A DNA stretch of 64,000 nt from Liopterus haemorrhoidalis (GCA_963971575.1 OZ020611.1:5344882-5408881), one strand, 5' to 3'. Shown: positions 42,434 through 54,950, numbered from the stretch's first letter. Notes: generated by a model not told the origin, from the letters alone. Program-made: numbers and translations.

Positions 42434-43742
42434 CAAGGTGTCTCAAAAGAAATTTTATATTTAGTGGATCGATTAAAAAAAAGTAAGCCGTATATAGAAA
42501 AAATGTTTATTAATTATTAAAATAAACTTTTTGGGGATTTATTTCTTAAAAATAATATCGTCTAAATGTAGACCCTCGCGTTCTCGGCACTCATTTAATC
42601 GAACAGTAAAATTACTTATGACGTCTCGGCAGGTGGACTCAGGGATGGCTGCCATTTCGTGACGGATATATTCTTTCAAATGCGCCAGTGAAGTCGGTTT
42701 ATTGGCGTAAACTTTAGATTTAAGATAACCCCATAGGAAAAAGTCCATAGGGGTTAAATCTGGACTGCGTGGAGGCCAATTTATGTCACCTCTCCGGGAG
42801 ATCAATTTGCCTGAGAAAATTTCACGAACACGTGGCAGAGACATATTGGACGTGTGTGAAGTTGCTCCGTCCTGTTGGAACCATGTTCTTTGGTTATAGC
42901 CAGGAAAGTTTTGCAGTTCAGGTACCAAGAAGTTGTCTAACATCTCCACATAACGCTCTGAATTCACTGTAACTGCACGCCCCCTTTCGTCTTCAAAAAA
43001 GTAAGGGCCGATAATTCCTTGCGCCGACATCGCAGCCCATACGGTCACTTTAGGCGAATGTAGGGGTTTCTGATGTTTGCGTTTCGGATTCGTTGCACTC
43101 CAGTAGCGGCAGTTCTGCTTATTTACCTGGCCATTAAGATGAAAATGAGCTTCATCCGAAAACAAAATGTTGGTAAACGTTGAAAATCGCTCAATCACCT
43201 GATTTACGAAATTAAGCCTCTGACTGGCATCTTGGGGCTTTAATTCTTGCACCAATTAAATTTTGTAGGGGTGCAGCTTTAGGTCTTTGTGCATAATGCG
43301 ATGTAATGATGATCTATGCACATTTAAAGCACTTGCGCGCTTCCGAATTGAAAGGTTCGGGTCGTCACGAACAGACTGATTAACATTCTCCACGTTTTCT
43401 ACCGTTCTTGATGACCTAGGTCGCCCGGATTTTGATTTATCCAGCGTTGTACCAGTCTCTTCAAACTTTTTAACCCAATGTCGAATGAGAGGAATGCTTG
43501 GCGCATCATTTAAGTGGAGAAAACCTCGAATACTGCAGAATTTTCTACGCGCTACAGTCGCCGAATCTCCGTTTTTGTAAAACTCTCGCACGCATAACGC
43601 GCGGTCTGCTCCCGAGAAACGCTCCATAGCGACTAAACTCCCAAAAGCCAGGCTACCGATTGACATAACCCCCGCGCCCCTCGGATACGTTGCGTTCACG
43701 CAGTAAGCTAAATAAATATAAAATTTCTTTTGAGACACCTTG
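42434..43742 (-). mobile_element. DD41D mariner, full length, copy 2 (1,309 bp)
   Basis: Same TIRs as copy 1 (caaggtgtctcaaaagaaat at left, reverse complement at right) and TA on both sides (42432-42433, 43743-43744). It lies only 9 bases right of the TIR element ending at 42424. Confidence 0.95.
42539..43627 (-). pseudogene. DD41D mariner transposase with one nonsense codon
   Basis: Same protein as at 22624-23712, from ATG at 43627. A single C-to-T change turns the Gln codon after HPYKI into TAA (near 43256-43258 on the + strand), separating the HTH part from the catalytic part. Otherwise the frame is intact and the motifs FSDEAHFHLNGQVNKQNCRY, WFQQDGATSHTS and PPRSPDLTPMDFFLWGYLK keep the canonical LWG, unlike copy 1. 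Each of the two copies thus carries different damage. Confidence 0.93.
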
Positions 43743-43744
43743 TA

Positions 43745-46486
43745 TATTATATTTAATAAATCCTAAAATCCCCACGTCAAACTATTTAGTACACCCTGTA
43801 ATATCATTAGGTAATATTATTTGTAATATACATACATCAGAGTAGCGGAAGTGTTCAATATTTGCCATCTTTAACATCAAACACATACATACAAATACTT
43901 TGGAATTGACATCAAAGTAACACTTACTAACACGTACATAAATTCACTAGGGTAACGCACAATCGACACACTCACACCTATACAGAAATACACATCTCCA
44001 GTAATGTTTGAACGCTCAAACACACACACATATTTACACCGGCAGACGCAGCTCTGTGGCTGAAAGTTCACGCATGCATAGTCACTCACAGTTACACAAG
44101 GTACGAACTAACAGCGAGGCATTTCATTTATACTCTTAACTCTCTAAGTATCAGAGTTAATTAAAAATTCAAGTTTTATGATGCAGGTTAAATAGAGTAG
44201 GAGTGTATTAACTGCATTTATATTCAACGGTAATATAACCTACTTAACTGTAGTAAAAATCTATATCTGAATCTACACTGAGCTTTCAATGTGCTTGTGG
44301 GGGCATTTCTAGGATCGGTCGAAACGTCAAGGTTGGCTAGATGAATTTAAATAATTTCATTTGTACTACATGGTACTTACTTTGAAAGGCCCTCCACATA
44401 GTGGATTTCCAAAACTTGCGAGCGGTATCAAGTCTGAAAATCTAAAGGATCCGCCGGTTGGTTGCTTAGATTCTTTATGAGAGGAATAAGGGTATTTGAA
44501 TTAAAGTCTGCATTTTACTTAATCTACGTTTAATGTTTAATTAGCAATCGAAAAGGTTATGATTACATTAGAACTTACAATTATCGCTGGCTATAAAATC
44601 CCATGAGAGACACTCACAAAAACCACACCATCACCGTATTCACCTCACAATACTCCCGGTGTTTAACCCGTTACGAGGTTCGTTATTTAATTTCAAACAG
44701 ACCTCAACACTTCCAGATTACTTCTGGTTTACTCTCGACAACTACCGGGTTTCTCTACCAAAATTCCTTGGAAGGTTCGTCCGTTAACGGTGGCGTTTTA
44801 TTCATCACTGACTTTGTCTCTCACAAGATTTTTCCAACTCTTTACTTAAAACTAATTATCTGATCTCTGACCCCTTTTTTTGTCGTTGTAAAAATGCTCT
44901 CCACATTAACAACAACCCCTTTTATAAACTTATCTTTCTATGACCAATAATTTATAAACCCAAGTGATTAATTTTTGACTCTAATTACTACGCGGTCCAT
45001 CTCACTGAAAATATATTGTCGCCTATCTGCTTTTGTATAAACATTTGACTGTTACTATTTTGATCTAAACAATAACGTTCTTTCAAACTAATCATATAAT
45101 ATACGACCGGTAAATCACTCTGTATCTTTTTAATGCTTAACTAGAAAACTATGTGATAGCTCAACTAACCCTTGAGAAAGTTTATCTTAAAGTAGATTAG
45201 TTCTTACATTTGAATAAATTGAATACTTTTTAACTAATTGAATAATTTTACTTTAAATAATAATGAAATTTTATTTCTGAAATTACCACTCCCACATGCT
45301 TCCAGCGTTAAATCCAGCGTAGGACAGAATATATGCTACAAATATTTGTCACCTGTCCCTTTTTGGTTGTTTTCAATAATGAAGAATTAACTTTTTCGTT
45401 TCATCATAATAATGATATTATGGCGCCCGGTGCTCTGGTTCGGGAGAGGAACGCTGGCGTCGTGGTGCTATATAGGTCTACGACTGAGATCGTAGGAACT
45501 GTCACACGTGAAGACGAATAAAGAGTTCTGCAGAGGTAATAATTAATGTTGATTTGACCTACAGCAGAATTGCAGGTAAATTGCGAATATAAGGGCACGT
45601 TACTCCAGAGCAGATTTGTACTTAAAAACATAAAAGGGACAGGCAGGGTTTAGATGTATTTCTCTCTGGGGGGTTGTTCCCGAATACTTGTACAAGTGGT
45701 TGGTTGACCCTAGGAGTAAAGGTATTCGAAAGGGCCCACGCAGTGGTTCTGGAGGATTAGTAACACAAAATTTTCTCCTTTTGAAGCGCTAAGGTGTTGA
45801 CTATACTTATATCGAAGAAAAAACTGTTACAAATAAGTCTGAAGCTCTTGCTCAAAACACATCAGAACGTATTATTACCAATACAAATCACCCCATATTA
45901 AATAAACACTTTTCAGATTTGTAAATCTTCAAAATGACTGTCGAACACAAACTAAATATGACTTCAAAAGGTATTTTTTAGTAAAATAAAAGAGTGAAGA
46001 GCAATATTAGTATATATTTCGCATGCAAAAAAAAAATCGATTAAGTTATTTTTTCGCCACTAAGTTTGTCATTGTAGTTATGACGCAAAATGACCAAATG
46101 CGTTGACTGAACGACTGACCTATAGTAGTAATAGTTTTGCGTTATCTGAAGCGAAAACATTTTTTATGAATTCGAAAACTTTGCAGCGCTCTAGCAGCAA
46201 AACCGTTCACATAAAAAAAACGTATGCAAGCTAAATTATAAAGAATTTATTCATATTTAATTTAATATAAATATATATTTTTTTTAAATTTTGCAATGGA
46301 ACGGAGATAATTGCAAAAAAACATTTGTTTAAAGGTTTTTTGAAAATTTCTTCGAAGTTCTGCCAAAAACAAATTCTCGACTTCGAGAACGACAACGACA
46401 AGGTCAAGAGTATATAGAAATGTTGGGTGGGTGTGTTAGAACCTCCCAATCAAGCTCAGAAATTTTTTCACGTGTCTTTTTTTGAG
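43745..46486. other. Unassigned intron sequence
   Basis: No gene supported. CA/TA-rich tracts at 43860-44100. Bases 44600-44860 are open for 86 codons with no known match. Bases 45418-45525 (tatggcgcccggtgctctgg) are GC-richer and recall an LTR/primer-site junction, but no second LTR was found. Phrases such as 'aaaaccgttcacataaa' at 46200 give no lead. Confidence 0.35.
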
Positions 46487-46881
46487 GAATGAGGTCAGGT
46501 ATTGTCGCCTTAAAGAATCCTCTTCTATTCACAATTTTTGGCCGATTTCTGGTGATGAAAGAATTTCTGATGATGACTGAATCAAGTTCTGATTCAGTCG
46601 ATCCAATTGTTCACAGTCATCACAATTAACACTTCGCCCCGGTTTTAACATCTCATGATAGATTATTCCTTTATAGGGCCTTCCAGATCGAAGTTCATCA
46701 TCCAAGCATAAATTTCCTGATTTAAATTTTTTAAACCACTGTTGACATGTGCGTACACTTAGTTACCATAAGAAGTGCAAATGTTTTATGTAGCAACTGT
46801 AGCAGATTTTTTTTATGGTACTCATACAACAGCATAAAAAATGTTTTAATGAATATTCTTCCGCCATTTTAAAATGCAAGG
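46487..46881 (-). pseudogene. Mariner transposase relic with internal deletion
   Basis: Minus strand: MAEEYSLKHF, then (shifted) YEYHKKKSATVAT, a stop, NICTSYGN, then VRTCQQWFKKFKSGNLCLDD and ELRSGRP, which together form the bipartite HTH of a DD34D mariner. The frame jumps directly to YKGIIYHEMLKPGRSVNCDD, DRLNQNLIQS and following text, which belongs about 100 residues further on. The first catalytic Asp is lost in the deletion. Confidence 0.7.
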
Positions 46882-47201
46882 CTTTAAAATGAAACGAAAA
46901 CAATAATTAGGTACTTAAGATTACAAGGTTAAATCAAAAGGCAAAAGACGTCTGTTTAATTCAGCGAATAAGTCGTGACTAGTTCGTATACTGCACTAAA
47001 AATAAAAACGAAAAAACCGTACACCTAATATAATGTGAAACACAATACTTTCTTCAAACTTTTACTGCTATTCCAACTCAACTTCGGAAACTAGCTCGAG
47101 TCCGACTATGTTTAAAGTTTCTATACTTTTTCAGGCGTACCAAATTTATTTTTAAACTATATAATTTTAAAATAATTTAAAAGGCACATAAAGTATATAG
47201 T
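46882..47201. other. Unassigned
   Basis: No feature recognised. Confidence 0.4.
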
Positions 47202-47388
47202 TTGTTTCTTGTGTTTAACCGGTACTAGATTTTGAAATCTAATAACTTTTAACAATTGGATTGAGTTTTTTGACCATTTTGTTAAACAAAAACCCGATTC
47301 AATTGTTCAAAAATAGGCTCGTGACAACTTAAAAAAACAAAACTCCCATTTAGTTCAGCTTAAATATTTGTGATAGATTTTATAACCG
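47202..47388 (-). mobile_element. Degenerate MITE of the 'AGTCTGTTCC' family
   Basis: In reverse complement it reads gctgaactaaatgggag, then 'gttgtcacgagcc', then 'ttattagatttcaaaatcta' and ccggttaaacac. This is the same order as in 56326-56721 (ggaactaaatgggaatt, gttgtcacgag, agtaactagatt..aatctag, ccgcctaacc). Ends are diverged and no TA pair is certain. Confidence 0.6.
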
Positions 47389-48304
47389 TGCAACACAAAT
47401 GTTATTTTGATGTAAAATAAAGGCTCAAATAATAAATAAATACATTGAGATAATCAATATTATTTCCACAAATTTCCAAAACTTTCTCCAGAAGCCCTGT
47501 TTTGAACACCAATTTCCTGGAATTCCAATAATAGATTTGTTTTATTTCTCTATTAAATTATTAAACATTTCTTTCATCAGTATTTTTACAAATATAAGTT
47601 AGCCCTTGCATTTGTACAGACTCCGACAGAAAAATGCAGGATTTCAAACATTTATATTTTTCTCTAGTTGGTTCCATGAAATTGAAGTTTTTACGAATAC
47701 GCTACTCGAAGCGAAAGGGTTGAGAGGGTAAAGATCTCGAGAGCAAATTTGGAAAAGAGGAATGAATAGAGTAAAATCGTGTAGGATGTTACAATCCATC
47801 TATAATTATAGAGCTATGTTGAGCTGAAATTTCCTGGGTTTGAATTAACATTTTCGTGATATTAATAGAGGTAAATGTGTTAGCAGTAGCCTATAATGTC
47901 GGTAAACATGAACGAAATTGTAAATTTGCTTTTGGAGGATTCGTAAATGTACCGTATATATACATTTACATCAAATTGAAATTACTATTGTAACTTGACA
48001 TACATTCAATTATTGTAATGGGTTATTTAATATGTACTAATTAATTTTACATAAATATTGGATTTTTCGTTAATATTTAATAACAATATTTTATCATCAA
48101 TTAAACATCCAAATTGATACCAAAACGTTGTTTTCATAAAAAATTGATGTGAAGTGTGAATATTCACACATTTCCGGGTTTCGCAGGTATATAATAAGTG
48201 AAGGCGGTATGCTGAGTGTGTAGGACAAATTTTACTTTGTAGTAATCACGGCAAAATGAACGATATTTTTAAAATAATTTATCGTCTGTTAATCATATAA
48301 TAAG
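47389..48304. other. Unassigned AT-rich intron
   Basis: No feature recognised. Confidence 0.4.
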
Positions 48305-49063
48305 ACTGGTTATTAAATTTACGCTCATAAAAATTAAATACAACATTTGTCAAAATATAACTAGAATTTTGACAAAATAATTTCAACATAATAAAAATGC
48401 AAAAAAAAAAAACAGAAAAAATAAAATTCACTCCGTACTCGAACTCGAAACCCTTCGTTTTCCAGCCAGTTTAAGAGCGCTTTAACGCATGTAGCCATCG
48501 CACGCTATGCATGTGAGTGTCTTACATTGGTATAACTTTTGTACTTTGTGAACCAAAAACCACAAAAAATGCGTTATTTTCCAAAAACATAATCTGATCA
48601 AAAATTCCTGTTGTACTATTTCGGTTCACACCAATATACATTACTTAGAATTTTTTTAGATTTTTAGTTTAAACCATCTGGGCTACAGGGTGTGGGACAA
48701 AATTTTTTTTGCACATTTTTGGGAAAAATCGCATCAAAATAATTTATTTTACAAAAATAAAAATTTGATCGTTAATCCACGTACTAAGGGCTTTCATTTG
48801 ATACCCTACTCAGAATTTAAAAAAAATATTTTTGTTTTCGATGAGCACATATTTGTTTATATTTTTAGGGGGGTACGTTTTTTAGATGTTTTAGTATTTT
48901 TCCTATGTGCGGGTCAAAGAGTTGTATAAGCATGCCAAATTTCAACTCTCTAGGTTTAGCCGTTTGGCTACAATTTTTACCGAACAGACAGACAGACAGA
49001 CAGACAGACGACAAAATGACGGTATAAGGGTTTTTTGGTCATACCTACAAAACCCTAAAAAGT
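48305..49063 (-). repeat. Dispersed repeat family, copy C (reverse orientation)
   Basis: Read in reverse it begins with 'agggttttgtaggtatgacc', a short GTCT tract and 'ggctaaacctagagagttga', then 'gacccgcacataggaaaaat' and 'gtatcaaatgaaagccc'. It continues with the tRNA-like module and 'aaatttaataaccagt', which also occurs in copy A. It lacks the last 300 bases of copies A and B. Confidence 0.85.
48431..48505 (-). other. tRNA-like module in repeat copy C
   Basis: On the minus strand, tggctacatgcgttaaagcg is a good A-box and gtttcgagttcgagta a good B-box (48436-48452). Spacing is tRNA-like, and a T-run follows (48403-48414 on the + strand are A). This is the most tRNA-like of the three modules. 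Confidence 0.55.
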
Positions 49064-49737
49064 AATAAAATTCTATTAACAATTGATGTGAAGTGTAAAT
49101 TATCACATATTTCAGGATTTAGTAGATATTTGACTAGCAACAACAATATTTTGATAAATTTTTGATAGTTTGCGTCAAATATTTTTGTAGCATGCTGCTG
49201 TTTTCTCGATTTTGTATCAGGTTGCTACCATCAAATCTGTAGCGAGCTTATTGTATTACATAAACATGCTAACTGTTCAATTTATATAATTATGATGATT
49301 AACGTCCAATCCAGCCTGCAGTGTGGAATTACCACACTATTGTCAGCCCTCTTGCCGGACGGAAGGTAAACCGGGGGCCAGTATGTAAAATGATTCATGC
49401 TAAAATGAAATAAAGAATCAGGAATTCGTTTTCAGCGTATCAAAATATATCTAATACCTAGAGTAATACCTAAAAATTTCTATTTCACAAATAGTGTTTT
49501 TATCAATGTTATTTAAGGGACATTTTAATCAAAAGGCAGTACTGTTTGAAAACATAACCTCAATATTCTGTAAAGTACTGCACATTACATATGTATTATG
49601 AACAATGTTTATTAAACGAGATACTTCTAAACTGAATCATCGTCAGTTGAAAGCGGTGATGTTGAATTTATCATGGATTATTTGAACAGAGGATAGTTCC
49701 GCGCTATAATAAAGTGAAGGGGAGTAAAGAGACAGAG
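49064..49737. other. Unassigned intron
   Basis: No gene. 49300-49385 is GC-richer (ccctcttgccggacggaagg) without assignable function. Confidence 0.4.
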
Positions 49738-49808
49738 ATAAACCAGGATTCGATCTTGGTTGTTTTGGTTAGTTATCACTCTACCAAACTTCAGCTACTG
49801 CGTTCCGT
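49738..49808 (-). other. Separate tRNA-like sequence (SINE head or tRNA relic)
   Basis: Minus strand: tagctgaagtttggtagagt (A-box, 49781-49800) and agatcgaatcctgg (B-box, 49742-49755). These resemble the TAGCTCAGTTGGTAGAGC and GGTTCGAATCC signatures of tRNAs. The anticodon arm does not pair well and there is no obvious acceptor stem, so a functional tRNA is unlikely. Confidence 0.45.
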
Positions 49809-49987
49809 AAATAAAATTATTATACAGTGAATTTATTTTTGAATGCAACATGTACTATTTTATTACCATGGATACAGTTTTTGACAGCAATATAAATCGT
49901 GTTCATTTTCATTTGCAACATAGAAAAAACCATATTTACTAGCAAAATGAAAATATTTTATTAAATACAAATTTAAAAAAATAATAA

Positions 49988-51584
49988 TCCTATAATATAA
50001 TACGCCTGTTTGTATGTTCGTATGTTCGACCGGACGCCTGTTTGTATGTTCGACCGGTCGTTTCTTCATTCCCCGATAGAGGCGCGCATATGTTAATTAT
50101 TTATGTCAAAATTGTTTAAAATATATTGTTGATGCAATAATAGTGAATTTTCTAGAAACACTTTTTATAATTATTATAAGATGCAATAATAGTGAATATT
50201 CTACGAACACTTTTTATAATAATTGATAGAATTGTAAGAAATTATTGTTTATGTATTGGACAGTAGTGTGCTGTGAATTTTTGTTTTGAGTGTTGACAAT
50301 AAATTAGTAAAAATGACAGTTGTGTTTTTCATTAAAAAATCACTTCACAATTATTAATTTAGTTGTGAAATACACGGATCGGTTTTTTTACGAAACAAAA
50401 CACATAAAAACGTTATCCTTCCGTGATATTCGACATTTTTGATTAAAATTATTACTAGCAGAAAAATTATTATTTTAAAAAATATTTGGTTTTGATGAAA
50501 GTAAGAAAAATGTGACTTTTTTTTCTTTATTATTATTTTTTCAATGCTTTATTATTTTTTTATTTTTACGATTTATAGGACAAGATTTACAATATCCCAC
50601 TGCAAACTCTATACAGATGGCAGCACATAACGACTACACTAAATAATTCAAGAATTATCAGTGGCTCTAAAACAATGGTTTCTGTTTATTTATCACATTA
50701 AAATATCATTTACCTTTTAGTTTAGGTTAGATTCACCTTAAAAGCACTATCTTAGGTTATGGTTGATAACTGTTTATCTTTATTTTTTTATAAACCACCT
50801 AAAAATAAATTGTATTTTAACTGTTCTGTGCAGGGCTAGGGACAGTGATTCACCTTAAAAGCACTATCTTAGGTTATGGTTGATAACTGTTTATTTTTAT
50901 TTTTTTATAAACCACCTAAAAATAAATTGTATTTTAACTGTTCTGTGCATGGCCAGGGACAGTGATTCGCCTTAAAAGCACTATCTTAAGTTATGGTTGA
51001 TAACTGTTTATTTATTTATTTTTTTATAAACCACCTAAAAATTGTTTTAAAAGTTCTGCACAGTCCCACCTGTTTAGAATGTCTGTATATTGAACAAATG
51101 ACGTGTGTGTGACGCATGCGCAGTGTTCAGTGGGATATTGTAAATCTACCCCCTGATTTGAGATATAGTGTAAGTACGCTTTTTTCCGTGTGCCCTTTTT
51201 GCCGTGTGTGTATTTTTTCATGTGTGCTTTTTTCCGTGTGCGTATTAATCCGTGTGCGTATTTTTATATTATATAAGAAAATGGAAAATTAATTTTAATA
51301 AATATATTTTAAATTTAACGTCTCAAATCATTTTTAGTTTTAACATTATAAATATAATGCACTGAGTGAAAATGAATCGTTTTCCCATCTTAAAAAGTTA
51401 ATGAATTAATAATTCGGATTAATGCTCATTATTTGTCCAGTTTTTAATAATGGGCGAAGAGTTGATTCAATTTGAATTGGATGAAGTTAGGTGTATGGCT
51501 AGAGAAAGAAGTCTGAGGTGTCGAGCAAGTTCCACATTAAGGTCATGATTTGTTTGCCAACACAGTTGGTAACGGGTGCACTAG
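49988..51584 (+). mobile_element. Non-autonomous Helitron, 1,597 bp, both ends resolved
   Basis: Begins TCCTATAATATAATACG after an A (49987) and ends gcaCTAG (51581-51584) before a T (51585): exact insertion between A and T without duplication, as Helitrons do. The 3' hairpin ccaac-aca-gttgg lies at 51557-51569, 11 bases from the end. Comparing copy 1 of element T shows the uninterrupted target, an AAT-rich tract. It contains a 117-bp tandem array and no Rep/helicase gene. Confidence 0.85.
50731..51060. repeat. 117-bp tandem repeat, about 2.8 units, inside the Helitron
   Basis: The unit begins attc(a/g)ccttaaaagcacta at 50731, 50848 and 50965, exactly 117 bases each. It contains tatggttgataactgttta and cttataaaccacctaaaa-like text. 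The last unit decays after about 95 bases. Confidence 0.93.
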
Positions 51585-51791
51585 TAAAATAATAATAAAT
51601 AAATAACTAATAAAAAGTTATAATAAATGTTCAAAAGTTTCTCTGTTTACTTGCATACAAAATGTTAAACGATCATAAAAATGATTCAAAACATTCAGCA
51701 ATTGCTCTTGAGGTATATTGTTGGATGCTTGAACAATTTGGTTTTGCAGTTCAGCAACATCCCTAAGTTTTCCATTATATACTTTGGCCTT

Positions 51792-52750
51792 AGATAGTAT
51801 TTACAATAATGCTACAGCTTACATAAAACTCCATATGAAAACGGAGAAATTTGGGATAGAACGCGGTGTTCGACAAGGCGATCCGATTTCTCCCAAATTA
51901 TTCAACGCAGTTCTGGAGTTGACCTTTAAAAACTGTGACTGGGCGAATCGTGGTCTAGACATTGACGGAGTGAGACTTAACCATCTTAGATTCGCAGACG
52001 ATATTATTCTACTATCAGACATTGTAGCAGACATGGCGTAAATGCTGGAAAAACTGAAAAGGGAAACTGAAAAAATTGGACTAAAATTAAACATCTCTAA
52101 GACGCAATTGATGACGAACCTAGTATTGAGTGACCATCTATACCTCGGTGGCAAACAGATAGAACGGGTAGTCAGCTACAAATATCTAGGGCATGACATT
52201 AGCATTGGCCGGTACAATCAAACCCGTGAATTGAAACGCCGCATCGGTCTGGGGTGGGCGGCTTTTGGCAAGTTGAGAGATGTTTTCACTAGCAACTTGC
52301 CAAACTGCTTGAAGAAAAAAGTTTTCAACCAATGCGTACTACCTGTTCTAACATACGGATCGGAAACTCTAACATTGACAGCTAAGTCAGCTGAAAAATT
52401 AAGAGTTGCCCAAAGATCAATAGAGAGATCAATATTAGGAATTAGCTGATCGGAAAACAAATCAGTGGATTCGAGAACAAACAAAAGTATGTGACGTCAT
52501 CGAAAGAATTGCTCGTCTTAAATGAAACTGGGCTGGACATGTGGCTAGACTTCAAGATAACAGATGGACGAAGGAGATCCTAGATTGGAGACCCAGAGAT
52601 ACCAACAGAAGCAGAGGAAGACCCCCAACTAGGTGGACGGATGACGTAAAGAGAGTTGCGGGAAACTGGAAATCAGTAGCACAAGATCGTTTCGAATGGA
52701 AAAAGCTTGGGGTGGCCTACGTTCAGCAGTGGACAAGAAAAGCTGATTAA
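51792..52750 (+). pseudogene. RTE reverse transcriptase, palm to C-terminus
   Basis: Reads FGIERGVRQGDPISPKLFNA, LNHLRFADDIILLSD, then an in-frame TAA (52039-52041), LKLNISKTQLMTN, VVSYKYLGHDI, LGWAAFGKLRDVF, CVLPVLTYGSETLTLT and SIERSILGIS. After a shift near 52448 it continues NWAGHVARLQDNRWTKEILD and RGRPPTRWTDDVKRVAG to QQWTRKAD at 52750. This is the canonical order of an RTE-clade C-terminal half. It is far better preserved than the 36.2-kb copy. Confidence 0.92.
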
Positions 52751-52764
52751 TGATGATAATGATG
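51792..52764 (+). mobile_element. RTE-type LINE, 5'-truncated, 11-bp target duplication
   Basis: Direct repeats actttggcctt at 51781-51791 and 52765-52775 flank it exactly. The 3' end is a short (TGA)n-like tail (taatgatgataatgatg), typical of RTE elements. Inserted in element T. Confidence 0.93.
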
Positions 52765-52779
52765 ACTTTGGCCTTTAAA

Positions 52780-53617
52780 TATCCCCAATAAAAAAAATTA
52801 TTGGGTGCCAAATCCGGAAATCTCGCTGGCCAATTCATCGACCCTCCTCTTCCAATCCAGCTATTTGGGAAAGTTCTATGGTAATATTCTTTAGCTATTC
52901 TAGAATAATGGACTTGTGCTTCATCATGTTGAAACTATACTTGTCCATTAATATTCAGGTTTCGCAACGCGGGTAATATTTGGTTTTGCAAAAGGGCTAG
53001 ATATTTTGCGGCATTAAGGTCAATTAACCATCAATAAAAAAAGGCCTATAATATTGGTTCCTATTATCCCTGTCCAAACATTTAATTTTTGCGGCCTTTG
53101 AGTTCGGGAGGAATGAAACAAATGTAAATTTTCCACCAAACAAATGTAAGACTCCAGTACCTAAAATTTTGTCTTTGCACTTCACCATTTAGGGTAAACG
53201 TTGCTTCGACAGTAAATAAAATTCTTTGAAGCATTGTTGAGTCGGAATCATTTTTTTCAAACATTTCAAAACAAATAATCGAAACTTTTCTTTTTTTAAG
53301 AAGTTAAAAACAGATTCAATACTGACACCAACGTTTTGTGCAATTGATCTTAAAGTATTTTGATTGTTTTCTTCCACTTGTAATAATATTTCCAACTGCT
53401 TCTCTTCTGTAAGCACGTGGGATGTTGTTCTTTTTTTATTATGTTTTGACTTAAGACATCCTTCGCGATGTAATTTATCAACTAGTCTTGAATTTGTAGA
53501 GGGATTTGGTATTGGCCGATCTGGATAAGTTGCATTAAATACAGCAGAAACATCTCTTAAACTCATTTGGGAGTTATACCAAGTTACCATCATTATTTTT
53601 TCTTCATCTGTATACAT
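52780..53617 (-). pseudogene. Transposase of element T, copy 2
   Basis: From ATG at 53617: MYTDEEKIMMVTWYNSQMSL, RDVSAVFNATYPDRPIPNPS and LVDKLHREGC (first HTH), LTEEKQLEILLQVEE, then LRSIAQNVGVSIESVFNFLK. A shift near 53280 leads to LFTVEATFTLNGEVQRQNFR, where the first catalytic Asp (TDEA) has become Val. The last part, NWPARFPDLAPNNFFYWGYL, has the third Asp changed to Asn. Two catalytic residues are gone, so it is dead irrespective of the insertions. Confidence 0.88.
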
Positions 53618-54130
53618 GTTGATTAATTTTTAAATCAGCAATGAGCAAAAGTATACACACTAATTGTCTATGTTGCAAATGAAAATGAACACGATGTATA
53701 TTGCTGTCAAAAACTGTATCCATGGTAATGACATAGTAGGGTAACCTGGTGAACAGTGAACCAGTGGTACACAGTGAACCACCATACATATACGAAGATC
53801 TGTGTATGCTAGAAGATCGTTCTTATCAGTACATATTTGTGTTCTAAAAACATTAGTAACAAATCAGTCCGGTGTAGTATGCACCCTCGTGTAGATGTGT
53901 GTGGAAGATTTTTGTGAATTAGTATCGTGGATTTTATTTTTTAGGTAGGTATATTCTTGTTTATTACTAGGTCACTTTAACATTAAAGAGTAAGGTCTTG
54001 TTACCACTATATTTAATACTTATTTATGAATATTTTAACGTTTAAAATATGGACTTCAATTGCTTGGGTTTAGGTGTGCGGTCATTTGAAAATAAAATGG
54101 CGTCCTGGTACACAGTGAACCAAAACAATA

Positions 54131-54162
54131 TGGTGCACAGTGAACCGGTTCACTGTGCACCA
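54131..54162. repeat. Perfect 32-bp palindrome of two head-to-head iterons
   Basis: The half-site tggtgcacagtgaacc is followed at once by its exact reverse complement. The fused iterons are the same motif found near the TIRs. The ATG of the downstream frame is formed by the last two bases' context (54162). Confidence 0.95.
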
Positions 54163-54950
54163 TGTTTACTTTTAATAGTGGTATACAAGTGGATCACATA
54201 ATGATTCTGAGCTGTAATCTTTTATTTATTGAATCTTTATTAAACAGATCAACAAGCACATTCCTTTGCTCTACAGATTCTAGAATAACAGAAACTTCTG
54301 CTGCCTCTTCACCTGCACCACTTGCAGTAGCAGGACCGTCATTTTTGTCTCCTAAGGAGTTCCGGTATCCAATAAGAGCAGGCCCCAGAAAAAATAAAAG
54401 AAAGTCTAGATCGCTTGGCCGTAGTCTAATTGCTACTGACACACCGGAAAAAAAAGAAATTGAAAATGTAAGATTAGCTGCAAAAAGAAGGAATGAAGCC
54501 AAAAATAAGAAGGTAGTTCGGACGATTCTAGCGTCCAGCTCAGAAGACGAGGCTGAATTAGAGTTTCAAGACACAGATGATGACATTGATTGGATGGAAG
54601 AAAATGAGAAGGAATGTCCAGAGTTGACTGAAGATTTTATTAATAAACCATTGCCTAAAGTTCCTAGCGAGGGAGAATACGTGTTAGTGTTATTTGTTAC
54701 AAAAAAACAGAACATTTATTATGTCGGTAAAGTGCTTGAAACTAGGAATGAGTCAATGAAATACTTTATCAGTTTCTTGAGACTAAAATCGGAATTTCAA
54801 GAACAGTTTTCTCTGCCTGATGTCCCGGATATGTCTTTCGTAAAAGAAGAGGACGTTAAATATATACTCCCTAAGCCTATCATGTCTGGTAGTACAAGAC
54901 AACAATCTCATTACAAATTTCCAGTAAACTTTGCTATTAACATTCATTAA
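54162..54950 (+). pseudogene. C-terminal region of a pogo/CENP-B-like transposase
   Basis: Open frame of 262 codons. After about 40 non-native residues it becomes Ser/Pro-rich (SAASSPAPLAVAGPSFLSPK), then basic (RAGPRKNKRKSRSLGRSLIA), then TDTPEKKEIENVRLAAKR and an acidic stretch (SSSEDEAELEFQDTDDD). It ends with a small folded-looking domain: GEYVLVLFVTKKQNIYYVGK, then FISFLRLKSEFQ and DVKYILPKPI. This tail is typical of insect Tigger-like proteins and follows the DDE domain, which is absent here. No stop breaks it. Its role in the full protein is not known to me. Confidence 0.7.

Noticed and set aside
45418..45525. 'tatggcgcccgg' as a retroelement primer site
   Set aside because: No LTR pair, no polypurine tract, no gag or pol nearby; too little support.
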